A program made the position numbers and the translations under genes. A stretch of DNA of 64,000 nucleotides, taken from positions 1-64,000 of the forward strand of contig JAWLAB010000006.1 of the NCBI GenBank assembly GCA_041395665.1, in the 5' to 3' direction. The stretch is from Pseudomonadales bacterium (GTDB lineage: Bacteria; Pseudomonadota; Gammaproteobacteria; Pseudomonadales; UBA7239). Below the pieces are notes generated by a model. The model was not told the origin of the DNA, made no database searches, and saw nothing but the letters and a program-made list of their open reading frames with translations. This document shows positions 1-9,291 of the stretch, in pieces (the stretch's first letter is position 1; each line of letters opens with the position of its first letter).

Positions 1-37
1 GACAGGTGAGGGCAAGTGTCGGCGTCATTGTTGTCAT
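1..37 (-). CDS. dapE: Succinyl-diaminopimelate desuccinylase, N-terminal fragment (partial)
   Basis: Only the first 12 codons are inside the window, reading MTTMTPTLALTC on the minus strand and leaving at base 1. This short stretch resembles the start of pseudomonad DapE (…SPTLxLxxDLI…), the zinc peptidase that removes the succinyl group from N-succinyl-L,L-DAP in lysine and peptidoglycan synthesis. Its place directly after dapD, 16 bp away on the same strand, is the order seen in pseudomonads. No clear Shine-Dalgarno sequence is visible. The call rests on context and a few residues, so it is tentative. Confidence 0.55.
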   Translation of the reverse strand, partial: MTTMTPTLALTC

Positions 38-53
38 GTAAAAATTCGCGTAA

Positions 54-1073
54 TTAATTTTTATGCAATGCTTCGTTTAATTCGATGGCACTTTTATTGG
101 TGAGGCATTCAACTGCGCCATTTTTTGAATTGCGTCTGAACAATAAATCCGATTTGCCTGCCAGCTCACGCGCTTTGCAAGTGCCAGCGCCGTGACCGGC
201 GTGGTCAATCAAGGTCACGATGGAGCCTGCGGTGATGTAGAGCCCCGCTTCAATCGTGCAGCGATCACCCAACGGAATACCTACGCCTGCGTTTGCCCCA
301 AGCAAGCAGCCTTCACCGATAGAAATCACCACATTGTTACCGCCGGACAGCGTGCCCATCGTTGAAGCGCCGCCGCCAATGTCTGAACCTTTGCCGACAA
401 AAACACCCGCAGAGATGCGTCCTTCCACCATGCCTGGGCCTTCAGTGCCGGCATTAAAGTTGACGAAACCTTCGTGCATGATGGTAGTGCCTTCGCCGAG
501 ATACGCACCTAAACGCACGCGCGCGGTGTGTGCCACGCGCACGCCCGTTGGCACAACATAGTTGGTCATTTTCGGAAATTTATCGACGGAGGAGACTTCC
601 AACACGCGACCTGCAACGCGCGCCGCGAGTTGGCGCTGTGGCAATTCGCGCACATCAATTGCACCTTCGTTGGTCCACGCCACATTCGGCAGCAAACCAA
701 AAATACCTGCGAGGTTGATGCGATGTGGTTTGACCAAGCGGTGCGAGAGCAGATGCAGTTTCAAATATACCTCTGGCACAGAAGTGGATTGTTCATCGGT
801 ACTCAGCAGCATCACGACTAGCGGTTGCTGCGTGTCTGCCAGCGCAGCGAGCCACGGCAGGTCTTGTCCACCTTCTTTAAGCTGTGCGTCGAGTTGTCGA
901 ATTTGCGCAGCTTGCACGCTTATAGCAGCGTTGTCGCCGGTGTGATGTAACGCTGTGGCAATGTTGCGAAACAGTGTTTCAGAGGGATGCAGAATGGGTG
1001 TGGGGTAGAAAACTTCCAGCCATTCGCCTTGACTGTTTTGTGTGCCGATACCGATGCCGATTGCAAATGCCAT
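54..1073 (-). CDS. dapD: 2,3,4,5-tetrahydropyridine-2,6-dicarboxylate N-succinyltransferase
   Basis: Cytoplasmic enzyme that transfers succinyl from succinyl-CoA to tetrahydrodipicolinate in the succinylase branch of lysine/DAP synthesis. The 339-residue protein is the long DapD type found in pseudomonads rather than the shorter E. coli type. The N-terminal half is the family-specific domain. The C-terminal half (about residues 180-300) shows left-handed beta-helix hexapeptide repeats (VRLGAYLGEGTTIM, GKGSDIGGGASTMGTLSGGN) typical of acyltransferase trimers. Its product feeds DapC, encoded about 4.3 kb upstream on the same strand, and then DapE, which starts right after it. In pseudomonads dapC and dapD lie close together; here a stress-protein gene and a sulfatase fusion separate them. 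Confidence 0.95.
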   Translation of the reverse strand: MAFAIGIGIGTQNSQGEWLEVFYPTPILHPSETLFRNIATALHHTGDNAAISVQAAQIRQLDAQLKEGGQDLPWLAALADTQQPLVVMLLSTDEQSTSVPEVYLKLHLLSHRLVKPHRINLAGIFGLLPNVAWTNEGAIDVRELPQRQLAARVAGRVLEVSSVDKFPKMTNYVVPTGVRVAHTARVRLGAYLGEGTTIMHEGFVNFNAGTEGPGMVEGRISAGVFVGKGSDIGGGASTMGTLSGGNNVVISIGEGCLLGANAGVGIPLGDRCTIEAGLYITAGSIVTLIDHAGHGAGTCKARELAGKSDLLFRRNSKNGAVECLTNKSAIELNEALHKN

Positions 1074-1112
1074 GCTTGAAAAGCCTCTAAAAACAAACCG
1101 TTAGGATAACAT

Positions 1113-1169
1113 TTCCCACTCCTTGACGCAGGGTATGCTCAGTGAGGAACGATAATGATAGAGTGGGAA
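1113..1169. repeat. 9-bp inverted repeat in the dapD/usp divergent intergenic region
   Basis: TTCCCACTC at 1113-1121 is matched by its exact complement GAGTGGGAA at 1161-1169, with 39 bp between them. The pair sits in the only stretch that can hold the promoters of the divergent dapD and usp genes. The arms are too far apart for a typical terminator, and a paired regulator site is possible. No convincing -10/-35 set was found for usp. Confidence 0.35.
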
Positions 1170-1197
1170 CATCATTCATAGAGGCGAGTTACATCTT

Positions 1198-1623
1198 ATG
1201 TATCAGCGAATTTTAGTGGCGATTGATCTCAGCAACGAAGCGCATCTTGTACTAGAAAAAGCGAGTGCGTTGGCAAAGCAATACAACGCAACTTTGGATG
1301 CTGTGCATGTGCTGGATTGGCCGCTGACAGGCTTTGATCCGGTGGTGGGTTTTTCTCCCATGAATGACGAGTCCATGCTGCAGGAAATGGCGAATTCCGT
1401 GCAGAACTTTGTTAAAAAGTACGAAATCCCAGCTGAGCGTGCGCATACATTGTTGGGGCAGCCGTCCGGCATGGTGGCGCAGTTGGCCGAACAGTTGCAC
1501 ACGGATTTATTGGTGGTGGGTTCTCACGGACGGCGCGGTTGGCGCGCGTTGTTGGGTTCGACCGCGAATGCTTTAGTGCATGTGATTCAGTGTGATTGTT
1601 TAGTGGTGCGCATTCCGTCTTGA
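1198..1623 (+). CDS. Universal stress protein, UspA family
   Basis: Small cytoplasmic nucleotide-binding protein (141 residues, the usual single-domain Usp size). It starts MYQRILVAIDLS, the standard first beta strand. Near residues 107-122 it carries the ATP-binding signature of the ATP-binding Usp subgroup, in the form GSHGRRGWRALLGSTAN. A GAGGCGAG Shine-Dalgarno lies just upstream of the ATG. It is a single-gene unit, divergent from dapD and convergent with the sulfatase fusion. It was probably inserted into the dap cluster, since nth-to-dapD linkage is tighter in related genomes. The specific stress or ligand cannot be read from the sequence. Confidence 0.9.
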   Translation: MYQRILVAIDLSNEAHLVLEKASALAKQYNATLDAVHVLDWPLTGFDPVVGFSPMNDESMLQEMANSVQNFVKKYEIPAERAHTLLGQPSGMVAQLAEQLHTDLLVVGSHGRRGWRALLGSTANALVHVIQCDCLVVRIPS

Positions 1624-1654
1624 GAAAGCGATGCATTCTTGAGAAAGGAAGGTA

Positions 1655-4600
1655 TTACGGCATCGGCATACCGACCAATTTTTCACAGACGACGGTGTTG
1701 GGTGTTTGTTGGCAAGCGCGCGCCACATCCAGTTGCTTGCCTCCTGTGCTGTACCACCAGTGCAGCACTTCACGGCGGTATTGCTCAACGCGAATTTTGT
1801 TTTCTGCCTGCATAGAAAGATTGTTTCTTTCGTAAGGATCATCCGGCAAATAAAACAATTCTTCGTCGCCACCTTTTTTTTCCGGGTAGGGCATCACGCC
1901 TTTCTGGATGGTGAGATCAAGATTGTCTTGTTCGCGCACATCGCGCAAAAAGAAAATGTATTTCCAGTCGCCGTCGCGTACATGCAGGGCAAAAATATCG
2001 CGTTCAGGTCTGGGTAGTGGGTCTGTTTTTAATGTGAAGGCCGGGTAGTTCGCGCCAAATAATTTTTCAGCAACAGGCGGTATTTTTTGCACGATCGTGG
2101 GTAACAAGCTGCGCCCAAATTTTGGCGTAGAAGGTGTTGTTACATTGGCAATGTCCAAAATAGTTTTATACAGATCGACGGTATCAACGCCAGCATCGAT
2201 GCGCTGCACGGGAAAATGTTTAGGCCAGTAAAAAATAAGCGGGGTGCGTATACCGAGTTCATACGGTGTACTTTTGGAAGCGCCGCGATTGCTGTAGCCG
2301 TTATCGGCTAAGAAAACAAAAGCGGTATTGTCGAGTTGGTTTCTTGCAGCGAGTTGCTGATACAGTTTTTTGAATTCCGCATCAAACCACATATTCATTG
2401 CTAGCAAACGCTTTTCTTGTTCGCGAAACATTTCTTGTTTGTCTACAGGTACACCTTGAATATCAATAGCCTGCTCATCAATGGCATTCATGAATTCGGC
2501 AGGAGCATCGTGCGGGCGATGCGGCATCATGGGTGCCCACGAGATAAACATCGGTTGTTTGCCTGAATAATCATCAAGAAATTGCCATAACTTCTCTTGA
2601 TCTTTTCTGGCAAAGTTTTCTTTGCTGTTATCGAAACGATCAAAGCCACGCAAATCGGGTTCGTCTTCCCAGAATTTGCCACCGCTGAATGTGATGTAAC
2701 CATTCTGTTGCAAGCGTGTGGCGAGTGTTGCTGTGCCTTTGGGTAGTACGGGAACACCATTGTTTGCGTGTAAACGCGTTTGGTGTGGCCATTGGCCAGT
2801 TAATAGTGTGGCGAGAGAGGGGCGACAAAAAGCGGTAGGCACATAGGCGGTAGTGAATACCGTGCCTTGCTGTGCGAGTTGATCCAATGTCGGTGTGCGC
2901 GCTGCCTTATTGCCCATGAAGCCAAAATTGTCATAGCTCACATCGTCAGCAATCACCAAAACGATATTGGGATGGTTTTTTTTCGGTTCTGGTGTGATGG
3001 CTGGAATTTTTCCATCAATATCAGCAATGCCATATTGCGCGGCTAACTCTTTGCGTATCGCAATAAATAATTGAGATCCAATACCGCGCTGTGAAAATGT
3101 GCCTTGAATGTGTCGCTGCTCGAAATACACCGTGATATAGCCGTTGTCTTGCAGGGCTTGCTTGCGCATGTCATAGCCGAGATCGTACAAAATATCTGGC
3201 TTTTGTATGCCGCATTGGCGATTTAAGACAGGTAGCAGAGCAAAAAACTCATCGTAGCTGATGATGAGGCCGTTACTGGTGCGCTTGAAAGGCTTGAGTG
3301 GTGCGCAATCGGTTAACTCGCGTGAGCTCAATGCGCGCAAATCAAGAAAGCGTAAACGCTGCGGAAATTGAATCGCTAAATGGTAGGGAATAAATCCCAT
3401 CTGTATGGACGCAATATTGATTGGCTTTGGATGCGTAGCCAATTTTTCTATCAGTTGTTTGAGTGATTCCAGTTGTGGAATATCGCGCAGGGCATCTTTG
3501 CTTTGCCACTCCGCATAGCTGTATTGATTGGCAATCTGGTCAGCATTAGGAATGAATTGTTGCACAGCGGCGGAGCGCTCATGGACAGCGAATCCCGTTG
3601 ATTGTTTCTGTGCAAACTGCCAGCTTTCTAGCAGAGAAAATCCAGTGAGCGTGAAAGTTGCGAGCATCAGAAGTCGCGGCCAAGGTGCAAGAAAAAAAAC
3701 AGCGCTGAGTAATAATGCGGGTAGAACGGGTAGCAGGAAGCGGCCGGCATCCATCCAATCCCCGCCTGTGGCTAAAATAAAACAGATCTGTGCAATAGCG
3801 AGTGTGCAACAGGTGATGATCTGCACGCGAAAACGGTGTTTCCACAACGGTAGCGCCAGTAGTGCGCTACAGAACCCTGCAATAAGAATGATTTTTGTAT
3901 TGATCGATTTGCTGCTAATGATTAAGTAGTTAATGCCATTAAAGAGATTGATAATCCAATTGGATTCTTGCTTTGCTGTAACAGGCTGCGGAAACCAATC
4001 GTGAAAATAAAAGTAGCGCCAACCGGTTATGAGTGCGGCAGCAAGCGCAGTGGCGATCAATAAAATTAACCAAGTGCTATGTGCGGTGTTTTTGAAAGAC
4101 CAGTGCAGCAAATATTGCAGCGGCCAAGCAGCCACAATAAAACATAACAGCACGACAAACGCTTCTGGACGATTCATCACAGCCATTGCACAGATGGCGA
4201 CTAATCCCCAGCTTTCAGTTTTTGAAAGTTTTAGTTTTAAGCACAACCAAAGTACAGCGGTAAATAATGCTGTGCCGTTGAGCGTTTCCATGCCGCTGCT
4301 AGACCAAAAAATTACGCTAGTGGATGCGGCGAGCACCAAAGTCGCAGTGGTATCAATGGCGTGATCTTTAAGTGTGCGGGCAAATAGCAGCAGCGTGATA
4401 ACACCTGCCAACATGGAGAAAAACCATGATGCTGTTGGAATAGCAATAAATGGCAGTAATTTCTGTGAAGCTGCGAGCAATACCGTGTGTAACAGTGTGG
4501 AAGATTGCTCAACACGATCACCACTGTAATTGAGAATTTTTCCGTACTCCGCTAGCGAATGTGCTGACCAATAGGTGAAAAATGCATCGTCGCGTGCGGT

Positions 4601-4699
4601 GTTGCCATACAAAAAAAAACATTGGGCAAGCAGAACGATAACGGCCAGTAGTGACCACGGTGTTCCTGTATGGCGAAAGATGGCCGAGAATTTGTTCAC
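1655..4699 (-). CDS. GT-C-like membrane glycosyltransferase domain fused to an alkaline-phosphatase-superfamily sulfatase
   Basis: Large 1014-residue two-part protein. Residues 15 to about 380 are hydrophobic, with around ten membrane segments and an acidic pair Asp37-Asp38 (TARDDAFFTYW) right after the first one. This is the pattern of GT-C polyprenyl-phosphate-sugar transferases. A hydrophilic linker (about 380-570) follows, then a type I sulfatase domain from about residue 578: metal-binding Asp585-Asp586 (VIADD), catalytic Cys625 in AFCRPSLATLLTG, and later HRPHD and ADNGY elements. The usual C-x-P-x-R formylglycine signature has Leu instead of Arg at the last position. The start is GTG, 7 bp after nth stops, so it is probably co-transcribed with nth. 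A role in making and editing a surface glycan is inference. Neither donor nor substrate is known. Confidence 0.75.
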   Translation of the reverse strand: MNKFSAIFRHTGTPWSLLAVIVLLAQCFFLYGNTARDDAFFTYWSAHSLAEYGKILNYSGDRVEQSSTLLHTVLLAASQKLLPFIAIPTASWFFSMLAGVITLLLFARTLKDHAIDTTATLVLAASTSVIFWSSSGMETLNGTALFTAVLWLCLKLKLSKTESWGLVAICAMAVMNRPEAFVVLLCFIVAAWPLQYLLHWSFKNTAHSTWLILLIATALAAALITGWRYFYFHDWFPQPVTAKQESNWIINLFNGINYLIISSKSINTKIILIAGFCSALLALPLWKHRFRVQIITCCTLAIAQICFILATGGDWMDAGRFLLPVLPALLLSAVFFLAPWPRLLMLATFTLTGFSLLESWQFAQKQSTGFAVHERSAAVQQFIPNADQIANQYSYAEWQSKDALRDIPQLESLKQLIEKLATHPKPINIASIQMGFIPYHLAIQFPQRLRFLDLRALSSRELTDCAPLKPFKRTSNGLIISYDEFFALLPVLNRQCGIQKPDILYDLGYDMRKQALQDNGYITVYFEQRHIQGTFSQRGIGSQLFIAIRKELAAQYGIADIDGKIPAITPEPKKNHPNIVLVIADDVSYDNFGFMGNKAARTPTLDQLAQQGTVFTTAYVPTAFCRPSLATLLTGQWPHQTRLHANNGVPVLPKGTATLATRLQQNGYITFSGGKFWEDEPDLRGFDRFDNSKENFARKDQEKLWQFLDDYSGKQPMFISWAPMMPHRPHDAPAEFMNAIDEQAIDIQGVPVDKQEMFREQEKRLLAMNMWFDAEFKKLYQQLAARNQLDNTAFVFLADNGYSNRGASKSTPYELGIRTPLIFYWPKHFPVQRIDAGVDTVDLYKTILDIANVTTPSTPKFGRSLLPTIVQKIPPVAEKLFGANYPAFTLKTDPLPRPERDIFALHVRDGDWKYIFFLRDVREQDNLDLTIQKGVMPYPEKKGGDEELFYLPDDPYERNNLSMQAENKIRVEQYRREVLHWWYSTGGKQLDVARACQQTPNTVVCEKLVGMPMP

Positions 4700-4706
4700 A
4701 ACTTCG

Positions 4707-5360
4707 CTACGCCTTTAATGTGGTGACAGGTGATTTGCGCTGCGGAAAACAGTGGCGGCAGATCAAACAGCGCGTGCCATCACAACCGCGCGCCGAGCAA
4801 TGCTCGCGCCCGTAATAAATAATCTGCAAGTGCAGCGCATTCCACTGTTCTTTCGGGAACAGTTTTTTGAGGTCGATTTCCGTTTGCGCGACATTTTTGC
4901 CGCTGGTTAACTTCCAGCGCTGCGCAAGGCGATGGATGTGCGTATCTACAGGAAAGGCCGGCACGCCAAAAGCTTGTGACATCACCACGCTGGCAGTTTT
5001 GTGGCCGACACCAGGCAGTTTTTCTAAATCAGCAAAATTATCGGGCACTTGCCCGTTGTGTTCATTGATAAGGATTTCTGATAAGCCACGAATGGCTTTG
5101 GCTTTTTGCGGTGATAAACCACAAGGTTTGATAATTTTTTCTATCGCGGCGACCGATTGCTTGGCCATGTCGTAAGGGTTGTCTGCTAATTGCCACAAAG
5201 CAGGAGTTACTTTGTTGACGCGCTCATCCGTGCATTGTGCAGAGAGCAACACGGCGACCAATAAGGTATAGGCGTCGGTATGTGTTAAAGGAATCGGTGG
5301 CTCTGGGTAGAGTTCAGCCAACTTTTGAGCAATCCATACCGCACGTTCTTTTTTCAGCAT
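4707..5360 (-). CDS. nth: Endonuclease III, DNA glycosylase/AP lyase
   Basis: Base-excision repair enzyme for oxidised pyrimidines. The helix-hairpin-helix and catalytic region LPGVGHKTASVVMSQAF followed by FPVDTHIHRLAQR keeps both the catalytic Lys and Asp of the family. The ATG at 5360 was chosen because it gives MLKKERAVWIAQKL, the normal Nth beginning; the frame is open for 18 more codons upstream, but those lie inside dapC. That gives 217 residues, close to the usual 211. It starts 5 bp after dapC ends. Oddity: the C-terminal cysteines are spaced Cx4Cx4Cx2Cx2C instead of the standard Cx6Cx2Cx5C 4Fe-4S loop, so the cluster may be altered or absent. Confidence 0.93.
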   Translation of the reverse strand: MLKKERAVWIAQKLAELYPEPPIPLTHTDAYTLLVAVLLSAQCTDERVNKVTPALWQLADNPYDMAKQSVAAIEKIIKPCGLSPQKAKAIRGLSEILINEHNGQVPDNFADLEKLPGVGHKTASVVMSQAFGVPAFPVDTHIHRLAQRWKLTSGKNVAQTEIDLKKLFPKEQWNALHLQIIYYGREHCSARGCDGTRCLICRHCFPQRKSPVTTLKA

Positions 5361-5365
5361 GTGCG

Positions 5366-6589
5366 CTACCTGGTTTGTAGAAAATGATGAATGCGATTGG
5401 CTGCTGCCATGCATTCATCGAGCGAAGCAACCAGCGCCATGCGTACAAAGCCTGCGCCTGGGTTGAAGCCATCAACTTCACGCGAAAGAAAGTTGCCAGG
5501 CAATACAGTGATATTTTGTTGCGCAAACAGATCGCGCGCAAAGTCTGTGTCACTGCCGTGTACATTCGCCCATAAATAAAAGCCGGCATCCGGTTTGCTG
5601 ACGGTAATTTTTCCCTGTGCGATATCGCCTTTGAGTATGTTGAGTACAGCAGAAAATTTTTCTGCATAAAATCTGCGATTTTCTAAAACATGTGCCTCAT
5701 CTTGCCATGCCGCGATGCTGGCATGTTGATGCTGCAAAGGCATCGCACAACCGTGATAAGTGCGATACAGCAAAAACTTTTCGAGAATTTTGGCGTCGCC
5801 TGCCACAAAACCGGATCGCAAGCCAGGGAGGTTAGAGCGTTTAGACAGCGAATGAAAAACCACACAGCGGCGATAATCCTTGCGCCCCATCGCACTGGCG
5901 GCTTGCAGTAACCCGATGGGTGGTGATTGCTCGTCAAAGTACAGTTCTGAATAACACTCATCGCTGGCAATAATGAAATCGTATTGATCGGCTAAACGAA
6001 TGAGTTGCTGTATTTGCTCAAGACTCATCACGCTGCCAGTAGGATTTCCAGGTGAGCAAATAAATAACAACTGACAACGCTGCCAAATGTCTGCAGATAC
6101 TTTGTCAAAATCAGGAATAAAGCGATTTTCTGCTGTGCAAGGCAGAAAGTAGGGCTCTGCGCCAGCCAACAAGGCAGCGCCTTCGTAAATTTGATAAAAC
6201 GGATTGGGTGAAACAACGAGAGGCTTTTTATTAGGATCAATTTTGTTTGGATCAACAACAGCTTGCGCAAAAGAAAACAGTGCTTCACGTGTGCCGTTGA
6301 CGGGCAGAATTTCTGTTTCAGCATTTAATGCTTGCGCGAGATGAAAGCGGCGCGTGCACCACTGTGCCATCGCTTCGCGCAAGGCGGGAATACCTTTTGT
6401 TGTTGGATAATTACTCAAACCATTGAGATGTTTAATTAGTGTTTGCACTACATGTTCTGGCGCAGGGTGCTGCGGCTCGCCAATAGATAGCGCGATATGT
6501 GGCAAGGATGCTGGCGGTGTAATGCCCGCTTTTAACTGCGCCAGTTTTTCAAAAGGATAGGGTTGTAAAGTATTCAGTAATGGATTCAT
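5366..6589 (-). CDS. dapC: Succinyldiaminopimelate transaminase
   Basis: PLP-dependent class I/II aminotransferase of 407 residues that acts between DapD and DapE in lysine/DAP synthesis. It shows the substrate-end motif LSIGEPQHPAP near residue 35, the CSPGNPTGS segment, the SDECYSELYF aspartate/tyrosine region that contacts the PLP ring, and the Schiff-base lysine in SLSKRSNLPGLRSGF. Position directly after glnD and upstream of nth fits the pseudomonad dapC (N-succinyl-L,L-DAP aminotransferase) rather than a general aspartate aminotransferase. The gene is 20 bp downstream of glnD and is likely in the map-glnD-dapC-nth transcription unit. Confidence 0.9.
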   Translation of the reverse strand: MNPLLNTLQPYPFEKLAQLKAGITPPASLPHIALSIGEPQHPAPEHVVQTLIKHLNGLSNYPTTKGIPALREAMAQWCTRRFHLAQALNAETEILPVNGTREALFSFAQAVVDPNKIDPNKKPLVVSPNPFYQIYEGAALLAGAEPYFLPCTAENRFIPDFDKVSADIWQRCQLLFICSPGNPTGSVMSLEQIQQLIRLADQYDFIIASDECYSELYFDEQSPPIGLLQAASAMGRKDYRRCVVFHSLSKRSNLPGLRSGFVAGDAKILEKFLLYRTYHGCAMPLQHQHASIAAWQDEAHVLENRRFYAEKFSAVLNILKGDIAQGKITVSKPDAGFYLWANVHGSDTDFARDLFAQQNITVLPGNFLSREVDGFNPGAGFVRMALVASLDECMAAANRIHHFLQTR

Positions 6590-6609
6590 TGTGATCTTGA
6601 TAATGGTAT

Positions 6610-9291
6610 TTACATGGCGGGTGCAGAGGTTTTTGCTACTTGCTGATCCAATTGTTCACACAAAGTGTTTTGTAAGGTTGTGCAAAACTCTGGATCAGAC
6701 AGTGCATTGCCCTCGGAATCGGTAACAAAGAAAATATCTTCTACGCGTTCGCCCAGTGTGGCAATTTTTGCATTATTGACGCGAATGCCGAACTCGACAA
6801 AAACGCGCGCGATGCGTGCGAGTAGGCCGGGGCGGTCTGGTGAAATCACTTCCAACATAGTGGTGCCGCTGCGAATATCGTTAGACATACTGGTGCGTGT
6901 CGGCATGGTGAAGTGCTTCAATTCGCGCGGCGTGCGGCGTTGCGCGATGGAGGGGAAGTTGTCGATGTTATGCGCCAGCTCATCGTGCAGCGTTTGCCAA
7001 ATATGGTTGCGGCGTTCATCGTCATTGCCGATGGGTTCTAGATTTTCATCCAACACAAAATAAGTGTCATTGGTGAAGCCACCACTGGAGCTATAAAGCC
7101 GCGCATCCTGAATATTGAGGTTCAGCTGATCGAGTAGCGTAACCACGGCGGCAAAGGCATGATTGTGCGCACGCATACGCACGAAAATTTGTGTCGCGCC
7201 TTCAAAAACTCCACCCTCAGGATCGCGAATCAAAATGAGTGGCTCATCAGGATTGGCATGGTGGGCGATGGCTTCTGTATGCCACTCAATATCCGTTGTG
7301 TTTTCGCGCAAGAAATAGTCTTCGCTACGGCCTTCCCACAACTTATTGACCTCTTTGTTTGAAAATCCTTTTTGTGACAATTTATCTAACACCTGTTGCT
7401 GTGCATCTTCAATCCATTCTGTTTTATCAATGGGATTTTCAAAGCCACGGCGCAGCATACGCTTGGTTTCAGTGTAGAGCTGGCGAATTAGCTGCGCTTT
7501 CCAGCTGGTCCATAAGGTGGGATTGGTCGCGTTAACATCGGCAACGGTCAACATCAACAAATAATCCAGATGCACTTGGTCGCCTACTTTGAGTGCAAAT
7601 TCACGAATAATGTCTGGGTCTGAAATGTCTTGGCGCTGAATCGTACTGGAGATGAGTAAATGATTTTCAACCAACCAAGCCACGAGGTTGGTATCGCGCT
7701 TGCTGAGGCTGTGGCGTTCGCAAAATGCTCTAGCGTCAACAGCGCCGAGTTGTGAGTGATCGCCACCGCGCCCTTTGCCAATATCGTGATACAGACCAGC
7801 GATATAAAGCAGTTCAACTTTAGGTAATTTTTTTATCAGCTGCGCGATGAGCGGAAATTTTTCTTCTGACTCGGCATACCAAAAGCGCCGCATATTTTTA
7901 ACACAGGCTAATGTGTGTGCATCGACTGTGTAGATATGGAACAAGTCATATTGCATTTGACCGACAATTTCGCCGAACTCTGGTAAATAGCGACCAAGAA
8001 TGCCGTAGCGTTTCATGCGCAACAACTGTGTAACCAAGTTGCTGGAAGTGCGAATCAATTCCATGAACAGCGAGGTGTTGCGGATATCCGTACGAAAATT
8101 ATCGTCGATAAGGTTGCGGTGTTCGCGCATGAGGCGAATGGTGGAGGCGCGCACGCCTTTGATTTTTGGCTCTTGTCCCATCAAGATAAAAATTTCTAAC
8201 AATGCAGAAGGTGACTGTTTGAACACATTGTCTGATTTGACTTCGATATAGTCGTTATAAGTGCGGAAGCGGCGGTTGATGTCAACAATTTCTGCGATAT
8301 TGTCGTCATCTGAAAGTGATTCATCTAGGAAGTTTAGCAGTACATCATTGAGTTCACGCAGTGCTGTTGCCGCGCGATAATAGCGCTTCATTAATTTTTC
8401 AACAGCTAGGCTTTTGTCCGTGTCGTGATAGCCAAACGATGCGGCGAGCGCGCGCTGAAAATCAAAGGAGAGTCGTTCTTCTCCCCGTCCTGCCAAGAGG
8501 TGTAAGCCGTAGCGAATACGCCACAACACTTCTTCGCCTTTGCGCAAAATGTTGTATTCACTTTCGGTTAAAAATCCTATTTTTACTAAATCAACAACGC
8601 GCTCTACGGCGAAGTGGCGTTTGGCTACCCAAATAATGGTTTGAATGTCGCGCAGGCCGCCAGGAGCATTTTTAATGTTGGGCTCTAAGTTGTATTCGGT
8701 GTTGTTGTGTTTGTGATGGCGTTCGCGCTGCTCTTGCCATTTGGCGTAGAAAAAATCGTGGCTAGGCCAAATACTTCTTTCATCCAGTGTTTTACGCAAT
8801 GCGCTGCGCAGTGAGGGATTGCCCGCAAGAGTGCGCGATTCCAGCAGGTTGGTGGCAATCGTGATGTCTTCTTTTGCTGATTGTAAGCACTCTTCAAAAG
8901 TGCGCACACTGTGGCCGACATGCAAATTGATATCCCACAAAAAGGTAATGAAAGATTCAATTTTAGATTGCGTGTCGCTGTCGGGTTCTTCGGGTAATAA
9001 AATCAGTACATCAATATCGGAATACGGGTGTAACTCCATGCGGCCGTAGCCGCCGACGGCAATGAGAGCATTGTCGTCACCGAGCGCAAAGTGCAGCCAT
9101 GCAAAATACAATAATCGATCAATAAAACGCGCGCGTTCATTGACCAGTGTTCTAACTTCTTCGCCTTCGTGAAAACGGTTGTCGAAGTGTGTGTTCGCTG
9201 CTTGAATGGCATCACGAAAAACGGTGACAGGTTTTTCTCGTGCCAACGCCTTCTCAAATCGCTGTTCGTCAAAAAACAGCAATGCATTCAT
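6610..9291 (-). CDS. glnD: Bifunctional PII uridylyltransferase/uridylyl-removing enzyme
   Basis: Nitrogen sensor that uridylylates and deuridylylates PII proteins according to glutamine level. Domains in order: nucleotidyltransferase domain with GGYGRMELHPYSDIDVL (about residues 80-97), an HD phosphohydrolase domain with LYHDIGKGRGGDHSQLGA (about 500-520), and two C-terminal ACT domains (from about 690 and 800) that sense glutamine. At 893 residues it matches the family size. The ATG at 9291 overlaps the TGA of map by one base (TGATG), which implies translational coupling; a TTG one codon earlier is less likely. Confidence 0.97.
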   Translation of the reverse strand: MNALLFFDEQRFEKALAREKPVTVFRDAIQAANTHFDNRFHEGEEVRTLVNERARFIDRLLYFAWLHFALGDDNALIAVGGYGRMELHPYSDIDVLILLPEEPDSDTQSKIESFITFLWDINLHVGHSVRTFEECLQSAKEDITIATNLLESRTLAGNPSLRSALRKTLDERSIWPSHDFFYAKWQEQRERHHKHNNTEYNLEPNIKNAPGGLRDIQTIIWVAKRHFAVERVVDLVKIGFLTESEYNILRKGEEVLWRIRYGLHLLAGRGEERLSFDFQRALAASFGYHDTDKSLAVEKLMKRYYRAATALRELNDVLLNFLDESLSDDDNIAEIVDINRRFRTYNDYIEVKSDNVFKQSPSALLEIFILMGQEPKIKGVRASTIRLMREHRNLIDDNFRTDIRNTSLFMELIRTSSNLVTQLLRMKRYGILGRYLPEFGEIVGQMQYDLFHIYTVDAHTLACVKNMRRFWYAESEEKFPLIAQLIKKLPKVELLYIAGLYHDIGKGRGGDHSQLGAVDARAFCERHSLSKRDTNLVAWLVENHLLISSTIQRQDISDPDIIREFALKVGDQVHLDYLLMLTVADVNATNPTLWTSWKAQLIRQLYTETKRMLRRGFENPIDKTEWIEDAQQQVLDKLSQKGFSNKEVNKLWEGRSEDYFLRENTTDIEWHTEAIAHHANPDEPLILIRDPEGGVFEGATQIFVRMRAHNHAFAAVVTLLDQLNLNIQDARLYSSSGGFTNDTYFVLDENLEPIGNDDERRNHIWQTLHDELAHNIDNFPSIAQRRTPRELKHFTMPTRTSMSNDIRSGTTMLEVISPDRPGLLARIARVFVEFGIRVNNAKIATLGERVEDIFFVTDSEGNALSDPEFCTTLQNTLCEQLDQQVAKTSAPAM

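Noticed and set aside
1122..1160. Sigma-70 promoter of usp from TTGACG at 1122
   Set aside because: No -10 sequence with correct 16-18 bp spacing could be found; the best candidates are too far or too near.
5361..5414. Upstream 18 codons of the nth frame as true N-terminus
   Set aside because: They overlap the end of dapC and do not resemble Nth; MLKKERAV is the family start.
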